A stretch of DNA of 55,252 nt from Methanobrevibacter millerae (GTDB lineage Archaea > Methanobacteriota > Methanobacteria > Methanobacteriales > Methanobacteriaceae), in the NCBI RefSeq assembly GCF_900103415.1, contig NZ_FMXB01000015.1, positions 13,950-69,201 on the forward strand, given 5' to 3'. Numbering within the stretch: the stretch's first letter is position 1; every line of letters starts with the position of its first letter. The translations under genes were made by a program, and so were the position numbers. The notes beneath the pieces are model-generated. The model searched no databases. It was not told the DNA's origin and was given only the letters and a program-made list of their open reading frames with translations. Shown piece after piece: positions 1-8,678 of this stretch.

Positions 1-1352
1 GTTTGTGCTGCATCTTCTATTTGTGCAGTTACTCTTTTAATTCCACTTTCGGTAGGGTTGAATTTGACTGTTTCATCCGGACTGACAACAGATTTATCAA
101 GGGTACCGTCTGTTGTGGTAAGAGTTAAATTGATTTTCGGCAGTAATGTATTGTCATATTCACTTGTTGTTGTGCCGTCATAGCTCATCAGGAAGAATTT
201 AATGTCGTTTTGATTGTTTGTTCCGTTGAGGAATAACCAGCTGTCCATTTGAACATTATAATTATTTGGTTTATTCATATAATTGCTTGCATTATTGCCA
301 AACCAGCTATCTTTTACCACAACACCCAGGGTACGGGCATAAATTTCATATTCACATTTGTTGTTTAAGAAAATTGCATTTGTAATCTCCACACCAGGAT
401 TGCTTTGGAAGTGGATTATTGAATTTGATGCATTGTTGTTAATATATGTTCCTGTAATGTTTGAATTTGAAACACTACTTAGGAAGCTGTTTGCTCCACC
501 CCTTTGTGCGGTGTTGTGGTTGTATGTTCCGTTAATGTTTGAATTTGAAACAGTCCAGTAGAAGTAGTTTGCTCCACCATTACCATTTTTTGCGGTGTTG
601 TTGTTGTATGTTCCGTTAATGTTTGAATTTGAAACAGTCCAGGAGAAATAGTTTGCTCCACCATTATAATCTTTTGCGGTGTTGTGGCTGTATGTTCCGG
701 TAATGTTTGAATTTGAAACAATCCAGGAGAAGTAGTTTGCTCCACCTCTTACTGTTGCGGTGTTGTTAATATAAGTAGCATTTATATTGGAATTGGAAAT
801 GGCATTTTCAAAATAAATTGCACCACCTTGGTCTGCATTTCCGTTTATAAATGTCAATCCGGTTATGTTAATGCATGATGCATAAACTGTAAAAATTCTG
901 GAATTGTGCTTTGCATCAAATACTGCTTCACCTGAACCATATTTTAAAAGATTCAATTGTTTATTAATATTTAAATTCACATTTTTTCCATTGCCTTTGT
1001 AGTTTTCTTTGCCGGCGAAATATACATTGTCTCCATCTTGAAGATTGGTATTATCCAAAACACTTCTAAAATTATTATATGGAGAGATATTAGAACCGTC
1101 GCCTCCATCTGCTGCGCTGGCGTTTACATACCAGTCACGGTTATTGCTTGAAATTACATTCTCATCACTTGACATGCCAACCGCATCATCAGATGCGCTG
1201 GCAGTTAATATTTCCGGGCTTTCACTAGTGCTGATTACATTATTTTCACCAATATTATCTATCTGACTTTCCAAGGCGCTTACAGAGCCGATGCAGACAA
1301 ATAACATTATGAATAGTAATAAAATTATTAAAGTATGATTTTTCAGTTTCAT
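1..1352 (-). CDS. Adhesin-like surface protein, N-terminal part (gene runs off the left edge)
   Basis: An open frame of 450 codons runs from an ATG at 1352 to the window edge without a stop, so the C-terminus is missing. The N-terminus is a Sec signal peptide: MKLKNHT, then a hydrophobic core of about 16 residues ending near SVSA. A short polar segment follows, then Asn-rich right-handed beta-helix sequence of the kind seen in Methanobrevibacter adhesin-like proteins, with phrases such as ITGLTFINGNADQGGAIY and repeated SNSNINGTYNNNTA. The role is probably extracellular attachment or cell-surface structure. This is inferred from architecture only; the anchoring domain would lie outside the window. 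A TATA-like AGTATAAAAC lies about 50-60 bp upstream on the minus strand. Confidence 0.8.
   Translation of the reverse strand, partial: MKLKNHTLIILLLFIMLFVCIGSVSALESQIDNIGENNVISTSESPEILTASASDDAVGMSSDENVISSNNRDWYVNASAADGGDGSNISPYNNFRSVLDNTNLQDGDNVYFAGKENYKGNGKNVNLNINKQLNLLKYGSGEAVFDAKHNSRIFTVYASCINITGLTFINGNADQGGAIYFENAISNSNINATYINNTATVRGGANYFSWIVSNSNITGTYSHNTAKDYNGGANYFSWTVSNSNINGTYNNNTAKNGNGGANYFYWTVSNSNINGTYNHNTAQRGGANSFLSSVSNSNITGTYINNNASNSIIHFQSNPGVEITNAIFLNNKCEYEIYARTLGVVVKDSWFGNNASNYMNKPNNYNVQMDSWLFLNGTNNQNDIKFFLMSYDGTTTSEYDNTLLPKINLTLTTTDGTLDKSVVSPDETVKFNPTESGIKRVTAQIEDAAQ
423..746 (-). repeat. In-frame tandem repeats of 84, 84 and 78 bp plus a degenerate fourth unit
   Basis: Within the partial adhesin, units start at 746, 662, 578 and 500 (minus strand). 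Each encodes GGANYF-x-W-x-VSNSNI followed by an Asn/Thr-rich segment, one or two beta-helix rungs per unit. The first three units are nearly identical at the DNA level, which suggests recent duplication and possible length variation by recombination or slippage. Confidence 0.85.
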
Positions 1353-1618
1353 ATACCTTTTTCTCCCATTTGAAAAATATTCGAATAAAAATGTTTTATA
1401 CTTTACAAACAATCTTAGAAAGTTCTACTTTTTGAATAAAACATTTATATAATTAAGAATTTATAAAAAAATATATTTATAGGTATTGATATGTTTTCAC
1501 TAAACTTTTTATAAAATTAATCCATCATGATTTCTAGAGAATTAGACAATTTCCGTGTTATTAACCAAAAAATCAATCCCCAACAGCAATCTTGCCACTT
1601 TTCCACAAAAATAATAAA
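1353..1618. other. Intergenic gap between the adhesin and the BASS transporter
   Basis: AT-rich spacer that should hold the adhesin promoter (TATA-like element around 1400-1410 on the minus strand) and the end of the transporter transcript. I see no further gene. The short frames that cross into 1573-1888 are shadows of the transporter gene. Confidence 0.5.
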
Positions 1619-2557
1619 TCAGACAAGCCTTCTGAAAACATATGCAAGAATCGAGCCTGCAAAATTCTGCCAGACGGAATAGAGGGCTCCGGGAACCGTC
1701 GCCTGAGCCAGGTTCGGAAAGTGGTTCTTTGCAAGGCCCGTGGACAAACCGGAATTTTGAAACGAAAGTTCAATGGCAACTGTAATGATCTGCTTTCGCT
1801 CCATTCCGGCCAAATAGCCGACAGCGAATCCCAAAATCATTGCAATGAAATACTGCAGAATAATAACAAACATTATGACTGCAGATGAAGATAAAATTGC
1901 CTGTTTATTGGCCCCGATTACTCCGGCAACAATCAGACAGATCACGATTGAAGATACTGCAGGCAGATAATCCTTAAGCTCTTCGCAAAATTCAGGGAAT
2001 TTGTAATTCAGCGCCAAACCTAAAATGATCGGTATGATGACAATCTCAAGGATGGAAATGAACATGTCAACCGGATTGAAATTAATCTGATTGCCTATTA
2101 ACAGTAAGGTAATCACAGGAGTTAAAAGCGGCGAAATCACGGTGGAAACGGCCGTCAGTGAAACGGACAATGCCACGTCCCCCTTGGAAAGAAACGTTAT
2201 AACGTCAGACGCCGTGCCTCCGGGAACGGTTCCAACCAGAATGATGCCGACAGTCAGTGCATCGTTTAATGAAAAGGCCTTTGCAAGAACAAGCGCTATA
2301 ATCGGCATTATGAGATACTGCGCCAAAATTCCAACGGAAATCTCTTTGGGATTTTTAAACACATTGACAAAGTCATCAGCCTTTAATGTAGTTCCCATTG
2401 TAAAAAGAATGATACTCAATAACAGATTCAATACATTAATGCCGTTATAATTGCTTAAAACCCATTTGAACGAATTCGGATAGAATAATGAAATGACAAC
2501 GGCAAGCAATACTATTATGAAATAATATTTTTCAATGAATTTAAAAACCCTTTTCAT
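1619..2557 (-). CDS. Bile acid:sodium symporter (BASS) family transporter
   Basis: A 312-residue integral membrane protein with about nine to ten hydrophobic segments. Family hallmarks are the motif GTVPGGTASDVITFLSKGD near residues 110-130 (the pseudo-repeat that forms the sodium sites in BASS proteins) and ELSFQNSGLSTGLA near residue 260. BASS proteins move organic anions such as keto acids, pantoate or bile acids with sodium, and the substrate here cannot be told from sequence. Length matches the family norm of about 310-330. The gene stands alone on the minus strand between surface-protein genes. The family is confident; the substrate is unknown. Confidence 0.85.
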   Translation of the reverse strand: MKRVFKFIEKYYFIIVLLAVVISLFYPNSFKWVLSNYNGINVLNLLLSIILFTMGTTLKADDFVNVFKNPKEISVGILAQYLIMPIIALVLAKAFSLNDALTVGIILVGTVPGGTASDVITFLSKGDVALSVSLTAVSTVISPLLTPVITLLLIGNQINFNPVDMFISILEIVIIPIILGLALNYKFPEFCEELKDYLPAVSSIVICLIVAGVIGANKQAILSSSAVIMFVIILQYFIAMILGFAVGYLAGMERKQIITVAIELSFQNSGLSTGLAKNHFPNLAQATVPGALYSVWQNFAGSILAYVFRRLV

Positions 2558-2805
2558 GAGTTTTATTTTTATGTTAATCTTTTAAAAAAATTATCGATTT
2601 TGAAATTTCCGTGATGAGAAAAAAGCCGATTTTTCGGACAAAAAAACAAACCAGAATAATTGAAAATAGCCATGATTAAAATCATACATCATATAAAACA
2701 ATACAATTTAATCAGATGAAAAATCAATATGGTAAACATTAATCAATAAAAATGAAAATAACACTAATGTTATCTACATGAAAAAAAGAAATAAGGATGA
2801 AAAAT
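2558..2805. other. AT-rich intergenic region
   Basis: No gene seen. It contains the terminator of the upstream minus-strand gene (listed separately) and a small CCGA-loop-TCGG hairpin near 2628-2639 of uncertain meaning. Confidence 0.4.
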
Positions 2806-2813
2806 TCATCCTT
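2793..2813 (-). terminator. Hairpin and T-run terminator of the Rpn-like gene
   Basis: Perfect 9-bp inverted repeat (AAGGATGAA / TTCATCCTT, 3-nt loop) that overlaps the TGA stop codon. On the minus strand it is followed by a T-rich run. It fits transcription termination just after the gene ending at 2806. Confidence 0.7.
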
Positions 2814-3795
2814 TAATCAAACCATTTTCTTTGGACAATTGTCTTTCCAATTCAATTATCCTTTTTTGTTGTTTTTCAATAGTCCTATCCTGTTCTTCGA
2901 TAGTCCTATCCTGCTTTTCAATTTTTAAAGCATCTTTCTCACGCAGTGAATCCCTTAATTCAATTCTTTCATACAATTTAGCAATTCTACGTTCATAAGT
3001 TTCTTTAGGAACCAATCCTTCAGGATTTTGACGGAACACAGCTTCAGATATCATTAATAACAACTCCCCACATTTAGCCTCATCATCACTGAAATAATAC
3101 TTAATCATTTTTTTAAGAACTTGATGTATGTCATATTGAAGTTGTTCTTCAATTTCCTCAATTTGTGAAAAAAGAACGGATAATTTTTCTAATGTATCCT
3201 TACCAAATTCTTTTTTAACGAAAATAGCAACGACAGTGATGTTTAATGCTTCGCTACGAGATAATTTCTCTTTAGATTCTATTTTGTTTGTTAACATTGA
3301 TAACCTTTTTGAAATATTTTCTTCATCAAGAACTATATAATGTATCTTGAATATCTGATCATGAGATTCACAATATATTACTTGATTTTCAGTGTCAATA
3401 TTTGTTATAACAATAGAATTTGAAGGCAGATTAGTTTGATTAATCAAATATAACTTATAATCATACATTATACCTATTTTTTCCTGTATTAAAGGAGAAG
3501 TTTGATGTTCTACATTAATGGTGGATTTGCAGGTTATGTCTCCCTTAGGCATTATTAACTGTGCACAATCCATTACTAAATTTCTTCCATCCTCAGTAAA
3601 TGCATCTGTACCACATGTGTCCAAATATTCACCAGGGAATTCAAAAATCTCATGTGCTTCTTTTGGATATTCAGAAACAACATAACGAAAACAAAAATCA
3701 CGAGGATTATGATTTATTTCTTGCATCATGTTATTTACTAGTTCTTCTAATGAAATTTCTGTATTAAAATCATTTTTTTCCACGTAATTCAACAC
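2806..3795 (-). CDS. Rpn-like (PD-(D/E)XK nuclease/transposase-type) protein with C-terminal coiled coil
   Basis: A 329-residue cytosolic protein. The core contains NVEHQT (residues about 95-100), matching NIEHHS in the gene at 13767. In Rpn/PDDEXK_2 proteins this position carries an E-x-Q or E-x-K active-site element (family knowledge), so both look like diverged members. Later come a helical region and a C-terminal coiled coil made of heptads EKQDRTI, EEQDRTI, EKQQKRI (about residues 290-325). The listed start is GTG at 3795. An AGGTG lies right there, so an internal start such as GTG at 3783 is also possible. It may act in recombination or DNA cleavage, but no activity can be claimed. The next gene upstream is unrelated. 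Confidence 0.6.
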   Translation of the reverse strand: MLNYVEKNDFNTEISLEELVNNMMQEINHNPRDFCFRYVVSEYPKEAHEIFEFPGEYLDTCGTDAFTEDGRNLVMDCAQLIMPKGDITCKSTINVEHQTSPLIQEKIGIMYDYKLYLINQTNLPSNSIVITNIDTENQVIYCESHDQIFKIHYIVLDEENISKRLSMLTNKIESKEKLSRSEALNITVVAIFVKKEFGKDTLEKLSVLFSQIEEIEEQLQYDIHQVLKKMIKYYFSDDEAKCGELLLMISEAVFRQNPEGLVPKETYERRIAKLYERIELRDSLREKDALKIEKQDRTIEEQDRTIEKQQKRIIELERQLSKENGLIKG

Positions 3796-4063
3796 CTTTT
3801 ATTTTCTTTTGAAAAAATTTTTGAGAATTTTTTTACAATATTTTATTTATTAAAGGAAGTATATAAATTATTTAGTTTTTTTTCGTACAATATAACCTTC
3901 TTTTTGAATATAACCTTATTAAATCAATATTATAATGAAAAGGTAAAAATTTAATTAAAAAAAGGAATTATTGTAAAAATTCAAAAAAAGAATTTAACAA
4001 TAAAAATGAATCGTCAAAATCCATATATCTAAAAAATAAAAGAGGTTAAATTGAATTTAACCC
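3796..4063. other. AT-rich intergenic region
   Basis: Very AT-rich spacer with the promoter of the Rpn-like gene on its left and the terminator of the large adhesin at its right end. No open frame of note. Confidence 0.4.
4044..4062 (-). terminator. Terminator of the beta-helix adhesin gene
   Basis: Inverted repeat GGTTAAAT / ATTTAACC with a 3-nt loop, two bases after the TAG stop, followed on the minus strand by TCTTTTATTTTTT. Confidence 0.7.
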
Positions 4064-5100
4064 CTAAGGAGTGACGGTTACCTTGTTTGCTATGTTTGCA
4101 CCATTGTATGATGAAGTTATGATGTATTCTCCAGCCATCAGGTTGATGTTGAGCCTTGCAATACCGCTATCATCGGTCGTACGAGTGTAGAAGACACCGT
4201 TGATGTTGAAAGTGACGTTGGTATTAGGTAGTGCTTTGCCCTGGCCGTCAACTAATGAAACTTCAAATGCCTTTTTCTCTGAATATGATTTGGTCAGATC
4301 GGTTGCGTTAAGCACAGGCTTGATTGTGATGTTGTTTGAAGCCATCAGACCTTTATATTCAGCAGTGATAATGTATTGACCAGGTTCCAGGTTCAGGTTA
4401 AGCCTTGCAATACCTTCATCGTTGGTTGTACGGTTGTAGAAAACACCGTTGATGTTGAAGGTTACAACTTCACCTGCTTTGGCTACAGTGCCGTCCTGCT
4501 TGATGATTTTAACTGTGTAGCCGGTACCGTTTTTATAATACATTTCAATGTCATGGTTTTCAACGATCAGCGGGTTGATGACGATTTGGTTGCTTGCCAT
4601 TTCACCGGTTTTAACCCTTTCGGCCGTGATTGTGTAGTTCCCAGGGTTTAAGTTAATGGCTAAGCTGGCCGTACCTGCAGCATTGGTTGTTCTTTCATAG
4701 AAAACACCGTTGATGTTGAATCTGAGAGTTTCATCAGATACAGGTTTTCCGTCAACAAGCACTGCAGCGTAGTATCTTGTTCCGTCTTTATACATCATGA
4801 CGATATCATTACCCTGAACAGCTGATTTTATGGTTACTGTTGCGTTTGCAGAACATGCTTCATACTTGTCGTTTCCTTCAAAGACCAGTTCTACAGGATA
4901 TTCACCGCTGTTTAAACCTAAAGCAAAGGAGAACTGACCGGATGAATTGGTGAGTCTCTGACGGGTAACGCCGTTGATTGTTGTTGTAACGTTGACGTTA
5001 GCTATAGGATTGCCGTTCATGTCTTTCAACGTACCGACAAACCTTGTTCCGTCCTTAACGTACATCACAACGTCGGAAGCTTCGATTTGAGTGAATTCCT
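4064..5100 (-). repeat. Four tandem Ig-like repeats at the adhesin C-terminus
   Basis: The repeat cores lie near 4195, 4445, 4705 and 4965, about 250-260 bp apart. The first three copies (from the C-terminal end) share the phrase FNINGVFY with an Arg-Thr-Thr after it. The copy at 4965 is more diverged (TTINGVTRQ). The DNA phrase accgttgatgttgaa recurs in the conserved copies. Confidence 0.7.
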
Positions 5101-8100
5101 TTGCGTCTTTGCTGACGGTTAAAACGCCGTCACCTGAATTCTGCACATAATTGTCGCTTTCAGAAATAACAGCTAAAATCGTGTAGTTTCCATCATTCAA
5201 ACCGGCAGGAATTGTTGAAAGGAAAGTAGCAATACCGTTATCATCGGTTTTGTTTGATCCTACATACTGTGCGTTTCTGTAGAATTTAACTTCAATTCCT
5301 GCAAGGGTATCGTTGGCAGCGGTAATTACGGTTGCAACAAGAGGAACTTTAGAACCTGCCTTTGCAGTAACATCGTCCACATTAACCGTGAAATTGGCTT
5401 TTGTAATTTCCAGATTGGCAGTTACGACTTCAGTTTTGTATCCTTCCTTGGATAAGGTGGCCTTGAGAGTGTAGTTTCCGACATTGGTATTCTTATTTAA
5501 TTTATAGCTGACAACGGTTTGAGTGCCGTTGGTTGTCGTATTTGCAATTATTAAGTTATCCAATGTGAAAAGCACTTCAGCGCCTTCAACGTCACAGTTC
5601 AGTACGATATCAAATGAACCGAGGTATTCGGCCGTTGCATCTTCCATGGTTGCGTTTTTAAAGTCTGCTGCGTAATTATCTTTAACAGTGTTTGCAGAAG
5701 GGTTTGTAACGCCTGCATCACCTGATCCTTCAGCGCCTTTAAGATAGTTGTCTGTTACTGTGTTTCCGGTTGATTCGTTTGATAAGTAAACCGGATAGCC
5801 TTCAGCAGTAGTAATTGCATTATAGGTAATTTCATTGTTGGTTGATTTTCCGGCCAAAAATATACCTGAATTATCAGCTTTTACACTGTCCTTCAATATG
5901 AAACCGAGGTTTTCACCAGTACCGTTTGAGGTAATTTCATTATCCTTAATCACGTTATTGTCAGCGTTGATGCCTGCAATTCCTGAAATTATTTTACCTA
6001 CACCGGAAATAATATTGTTTTTAATGGTGTTGTTGTCTGAATCGTAGGCTTCAATTCCGTATCCTGCTCCGGCATCCATATTAATGACGTTGTTTTCTAT
6101 TGTGGATTTTCCGGACATTTCAAGAGTGATTCCGTAAGCGGTGTAGTCAACGCTTAAATTGATGTTGTTGTCCTTAACGAGAGTGTCTGCGCATCCCTGT
6201 CCGAATATAAGTCCTTCAACAACGTTGAAACCATTAACTGTAATGTTGTTTGCAATGAACTTGTTGTTTACGGCAGTGGATGAACCAGGCTGTCCTGTAG
6301 GATATGCGATTGCGCCTGCGCCGTAGAGGTAATTGTCGTTACCTTCAACAAGGATTTTATTATTGGAAATAACGTTGTTGTCACAGTCATAGTAGAAGTC
6401 GATTCCCACAAGTGAATTCGTTGAGTTTACAACAAGGGATTCGTTGACAAGTGAGGATACGTAAACGTCATTTGAATCTACGGTGTTGTTGGATGATTTA
6501 ATCATTAAAATGCCGTATGTCCTGTAGATTTCAGGAACTATGTTGGTTCCGTCAAGGCAGTGGTACTGAAGAACATCACCCAGACAGTGCCCGATGCACA
6601 CACCGATGCAGGTTTCTGAATCGTTTGCGTTGATGTCTCTTGCGTCTTCAAATGAATGGATTTGGCCAGTACCGATACAGGAAACAGTGTTGTTTACAAA
6701 TTCACAATTTTCAGCGCCGTATCCGAGTAAAGTGTAAGTCAGTGACTCACCGTGTGACATCAATACGTTGTTATCAACGTAAACCTTTGATGACTGGAAT
6801 ACGTAAATGGCATATGCAGCTGCAGGATCGAAAACAACAATGTTGTTGTTTGTGATTTTAACGATTTGAGTGTCTGCAACGAAAATTGCCCATGCGTTGT
6901 ACCTTTCAGCTCCCCTGTTGACAATAGTCAGGTTTTCAATCCATACGGAATCGGAAGTGACTATGAACGTTGAGTTGTTGAAGGTTGCGTTGTCTGCAGT
7001 TACCTTAACGCTTAGGGATAAAAGGATTTCCTTGTTGTCAAATGTACCATTGAACAATAATATGTCCCCGTCACTTACAAAGTCGTTTTTAAGGTTTCCG
7101 TCAGTGTCAATGAAGTTATGATAATTTGCAGGAGTGATTACGTGGGTAGTTCCGTTAAATACAAAGTCCGGAACGCTTGGGTCCACTTCACCGGCAGGAG
7201 TCATGATCTTACCGGTACCTGCGTTATCCTTGATTACCCAGGAATTCTTGTCCGCATCTGCGGCATTGATTATATATTCGTTTGAAGTCGTGATATTGTT
7301 GCCTGTAATGGTAATTTTGGACGGATATTTTGTTTTGGATGCTTTTGAAAGCAGAACACCGATACCGCTGTCAGATACGATTACATTTCTGTCCACAACG
7401 ATTCCTTCATATTTACCCTGCTGGTGAATACCTGCGCTTGCGGTTGTGTAGATTTCGTTTTCACGAATGACAACGTCGTTTGCGGAAATGTCCATACCGT
7501 ATCCTTTTGTAGCGTTGATGAAATTATTTTCAATTACAGAACCGTCACCGGCTGAAATTCCTGCACCTACAAACATACCGTTAATGGTGTTGTTCCTGAT
7601 TGTTGCGTTTGATGCAAGTGCAATACCGTAATCACCGCCTGTTACAGCATGAGTTGAGAAATCGGTACCTGCAACATAAATCACATTGTTTATAGCCTTG
7701 TTTGACGGGAAATTGGAAGAGGAAATACCTCTGTAGGCCTTATAAATCCTGTTTGAATCAGCCGTATTGTTTCCGCCCATCATCTGAATGGCGTATGCCC
7801 AGGAAGTAGTGTTTACAAGATAATAGATATCATTGTTGTAAATATAATTGTTATAGGATTCTCCTCCCTTAAAATCTCCGCCGGCAAAGCTTGACAGGTA
7901 AATACCGTTGGCGTCATCACAGTAGAGAGTGTTTCCTGCAATGTAATTGTTGTCCGCACTTCCAAGAACTATTATGGAAGTTGACCTTGTACCGTGTCCG
8001 TAAGCAGCGCCCATAGTCTGGAGGACGTTGTTTGTAATGTTGTTAAAGTCAGAGCCTTCATTTAAACAGATTGGATAGGATGAAATACCCGTATTGTTGA

Positions 8101-8545
8101 TTACGTTATTGTCAATGAGACAATTGGTAGCTCCGTTGATATAGATACCCTGAAGCTTATCTCCGACGTTTATAATTTTCAAGTCACGTATTACACTTCC
8201 GGATGCCGTTTTGGTAAGCTTTACAATACCGTTTTTAATGGTAGCTCCGGAACCCTGAAGGGTAATATTTTTAGTTACCGTAAAGTTCTTTGATGAGAAT
8301 TCGCCTGAAAGAGTTATGGTATCTCCAGCACTGACCTTTGAATCAATCAGCTCACCCTTGGATGAGAAGTACTGATTGTAGTTGGATGGAGTTACAGTGT
8401 ACTCTGCACAGAGAATCTCACCGCCATCATCAGAAATCTCATTAATGGCTAGAGTTTCATTTGCATCGTCTGCTGCGCTTACAGCACCCAATGAAACGAA
8501 TACCAGCAATAATAAGATTAAAATCATATTTAGTTTTTTAATCAC
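4064..8545 (-). CDS. Large secreted adhesin-like protein: beta-helix plus Ig-like repeats
   Basis: About 1,493 residues. The N-terminus is a signal peptide (IKKLNMI, hydrophobic core, end near GAVSAADD). GTG at 8545 is preferred over GTG at 8554 because GTGGT sits 4-5 nt before it. Residues about 70-1000 are Asn-rich right-handed beta-helix sequence (NosD-like, many NNTI/NNVI rungs). Then follows one Ig-like domain (about 1050-1150) and four tandem Ig-like repeats of 83-87 residues. Three of these share FNINGVFYxRTTN followed by G-x-A-x-L-x-[IL]-N-L-x-[PA]-G-x-Y-x-I-T; the first, centred on TTINGVTRQRLTN, is more diverged. No C-terminal membrane span or sorting signal is visible, so attachment may use the Ig-like repeats. 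A probable surface attachment protein, 112 bp downstream of the CobN-like gene on the same strand. Confidence 0.85.
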   Translation of the reverse strand: MIKKLNMILILLLLVFVSLGAVSAADDANETLAINEISDDGGEILCAEYTVTPSNYNQYFSSKGELIDSKVSAGDTITLSGEFSSKNFTVTKNITLQGSGATIKNGIVKLTKTASGSVIRDLKIINVGDKLQGIYINGATNCLIDNNVINNTGISSYPICLNEGSDFNNITNNVLQTMGAAYGHGTRSTSIIVLGSADNNYIAGNTLYCDDANGIYLSSFAGGDFKGGESYNNYIYNNDIYYLVNTTSWAYAIQMMGGNNTADSNRIYKAYRGISSSNFPSNKAINNVIYVAGTDFSTHAVTGGDYGIALASNATIRNNTINGMFVGAGISAGDGSVIENNFINATKGYGMDISANDVVIRENEIYTTASAGIHQQGKYEGIVVDRNVIVSDSGIGVLLSKASKTKYPSKITITGNNITTSNEYIINAADADKNSWVIKDNAGTGKIMTPAGEVDPSVPDFVFNGTTHVITPANYHNFIDTDGNLKNDFVSDGDILLFNGTFDNKEILLSLSVKVTADNATFNNSTFIVTSDSVWIENLTIVNRGAERYNAWAIFVADTQIVKITNNNIVVFDPAAAYAIYVFQSSKVYVDNNVLMSHGESLTYTLLGYGAENCEFVNNTVSCIGTGQIHSFEDARDINANDSETCIGVCIGHCLGDVLQYHCLDGTNIVPEIYRTYGILMIKSSNNTVDSNDVYVSSLVNESLVVNSTNSLVGIDFYYDCDNNVISNNKILVEGNDNYLYGAGAIAYPTGQPGSSTAVNNKFIANNITVNGFNVVEGLIFGQGCADTLVKDNNINLSVDYTAYGITLEMSGKSTIENNVINMDAGAGYGIEAYDSDNNTIKNNIISGVGKIISGIAGINADNNVIKDNEITSNGTGENLGFILKDSVKADNSGIFLAGKSTNNEITYNAITTAEGYPVYLSNESTGNTVTDNYLKGAEGSGDAGVTNPSANTVKDNYAADFKNATMEDATAEYLGSFDIVLNCDVEGAEVLFTLDNLIIANTTTNGTQTVVSYKLNKNTNVGNYTLKATLSKEGYKTEVVTANLEITKANFTVNVDDVTAKAGSKVPLVATVITAANDTLAGIEVKFYRNAQYVGSNKTDDNGIATFLSTIPAGLNDGNYTILAVISESDNYVQNSGDGVLTVSKDAKEFTQIEASDVVMYVKDGTRFVGTLKDMNGNPIANVNVTTTINGVTRQRLTNSSGQFSFALGLNSGEYPVELVFEGNDKYEACSANATVTIKSAVQGNDIVMMYKDGTRYYAAVLVDGKPVSDETLRFNINGVFYERTTNAAGTASLAINLNPGNYTITAERVKTGEMASNQIVINPLIVENHDIEMYYKNGTGYTVKIIKQDGTVAKAGEVVTFNINGVFYNRTTNDEGIARLNLNLEPGQYIITAEYKGLMASNNITIKPVLNATDLTKSYSEKKAFEVSLVDGQGKALPNTNVTFNINGVFYTRTTDDSGIARLNINLMAGEYIITSSYNGANIANKVTVTP

Positions 8546-8659
8546 ATTAACCACATCATAAATTTTTTAATATAATACATTTGATGAAAAAAAATGTATC
8601 ATAAGTTTATTTATGTAATTAAACCATATTTAAAAATTGCTAAAAAAAGAAGAAAAATT

Positions 8660-8678
8660 GATGATTTTAATAATCATC
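8660..8678 (-). terminator. Terminator overlapping the end of the CobN-like gene
   Basis: Inverted repeat GATGATT / AATCATC over the final Asp-Asp-Tyr codons and TAA stop, followed on the minus strand by AATTTTTCTTC and a run of seven T. Confidence 0.6.

Noticed and set aside
479-745. Repetitive minus-strand ORF (TTSPGLFQIQTL repeats)
   Set aside because: Out-of-frame reading of the adhesin repeats; the adhesin frame is longer, starts with a signal peptide and is the true one.
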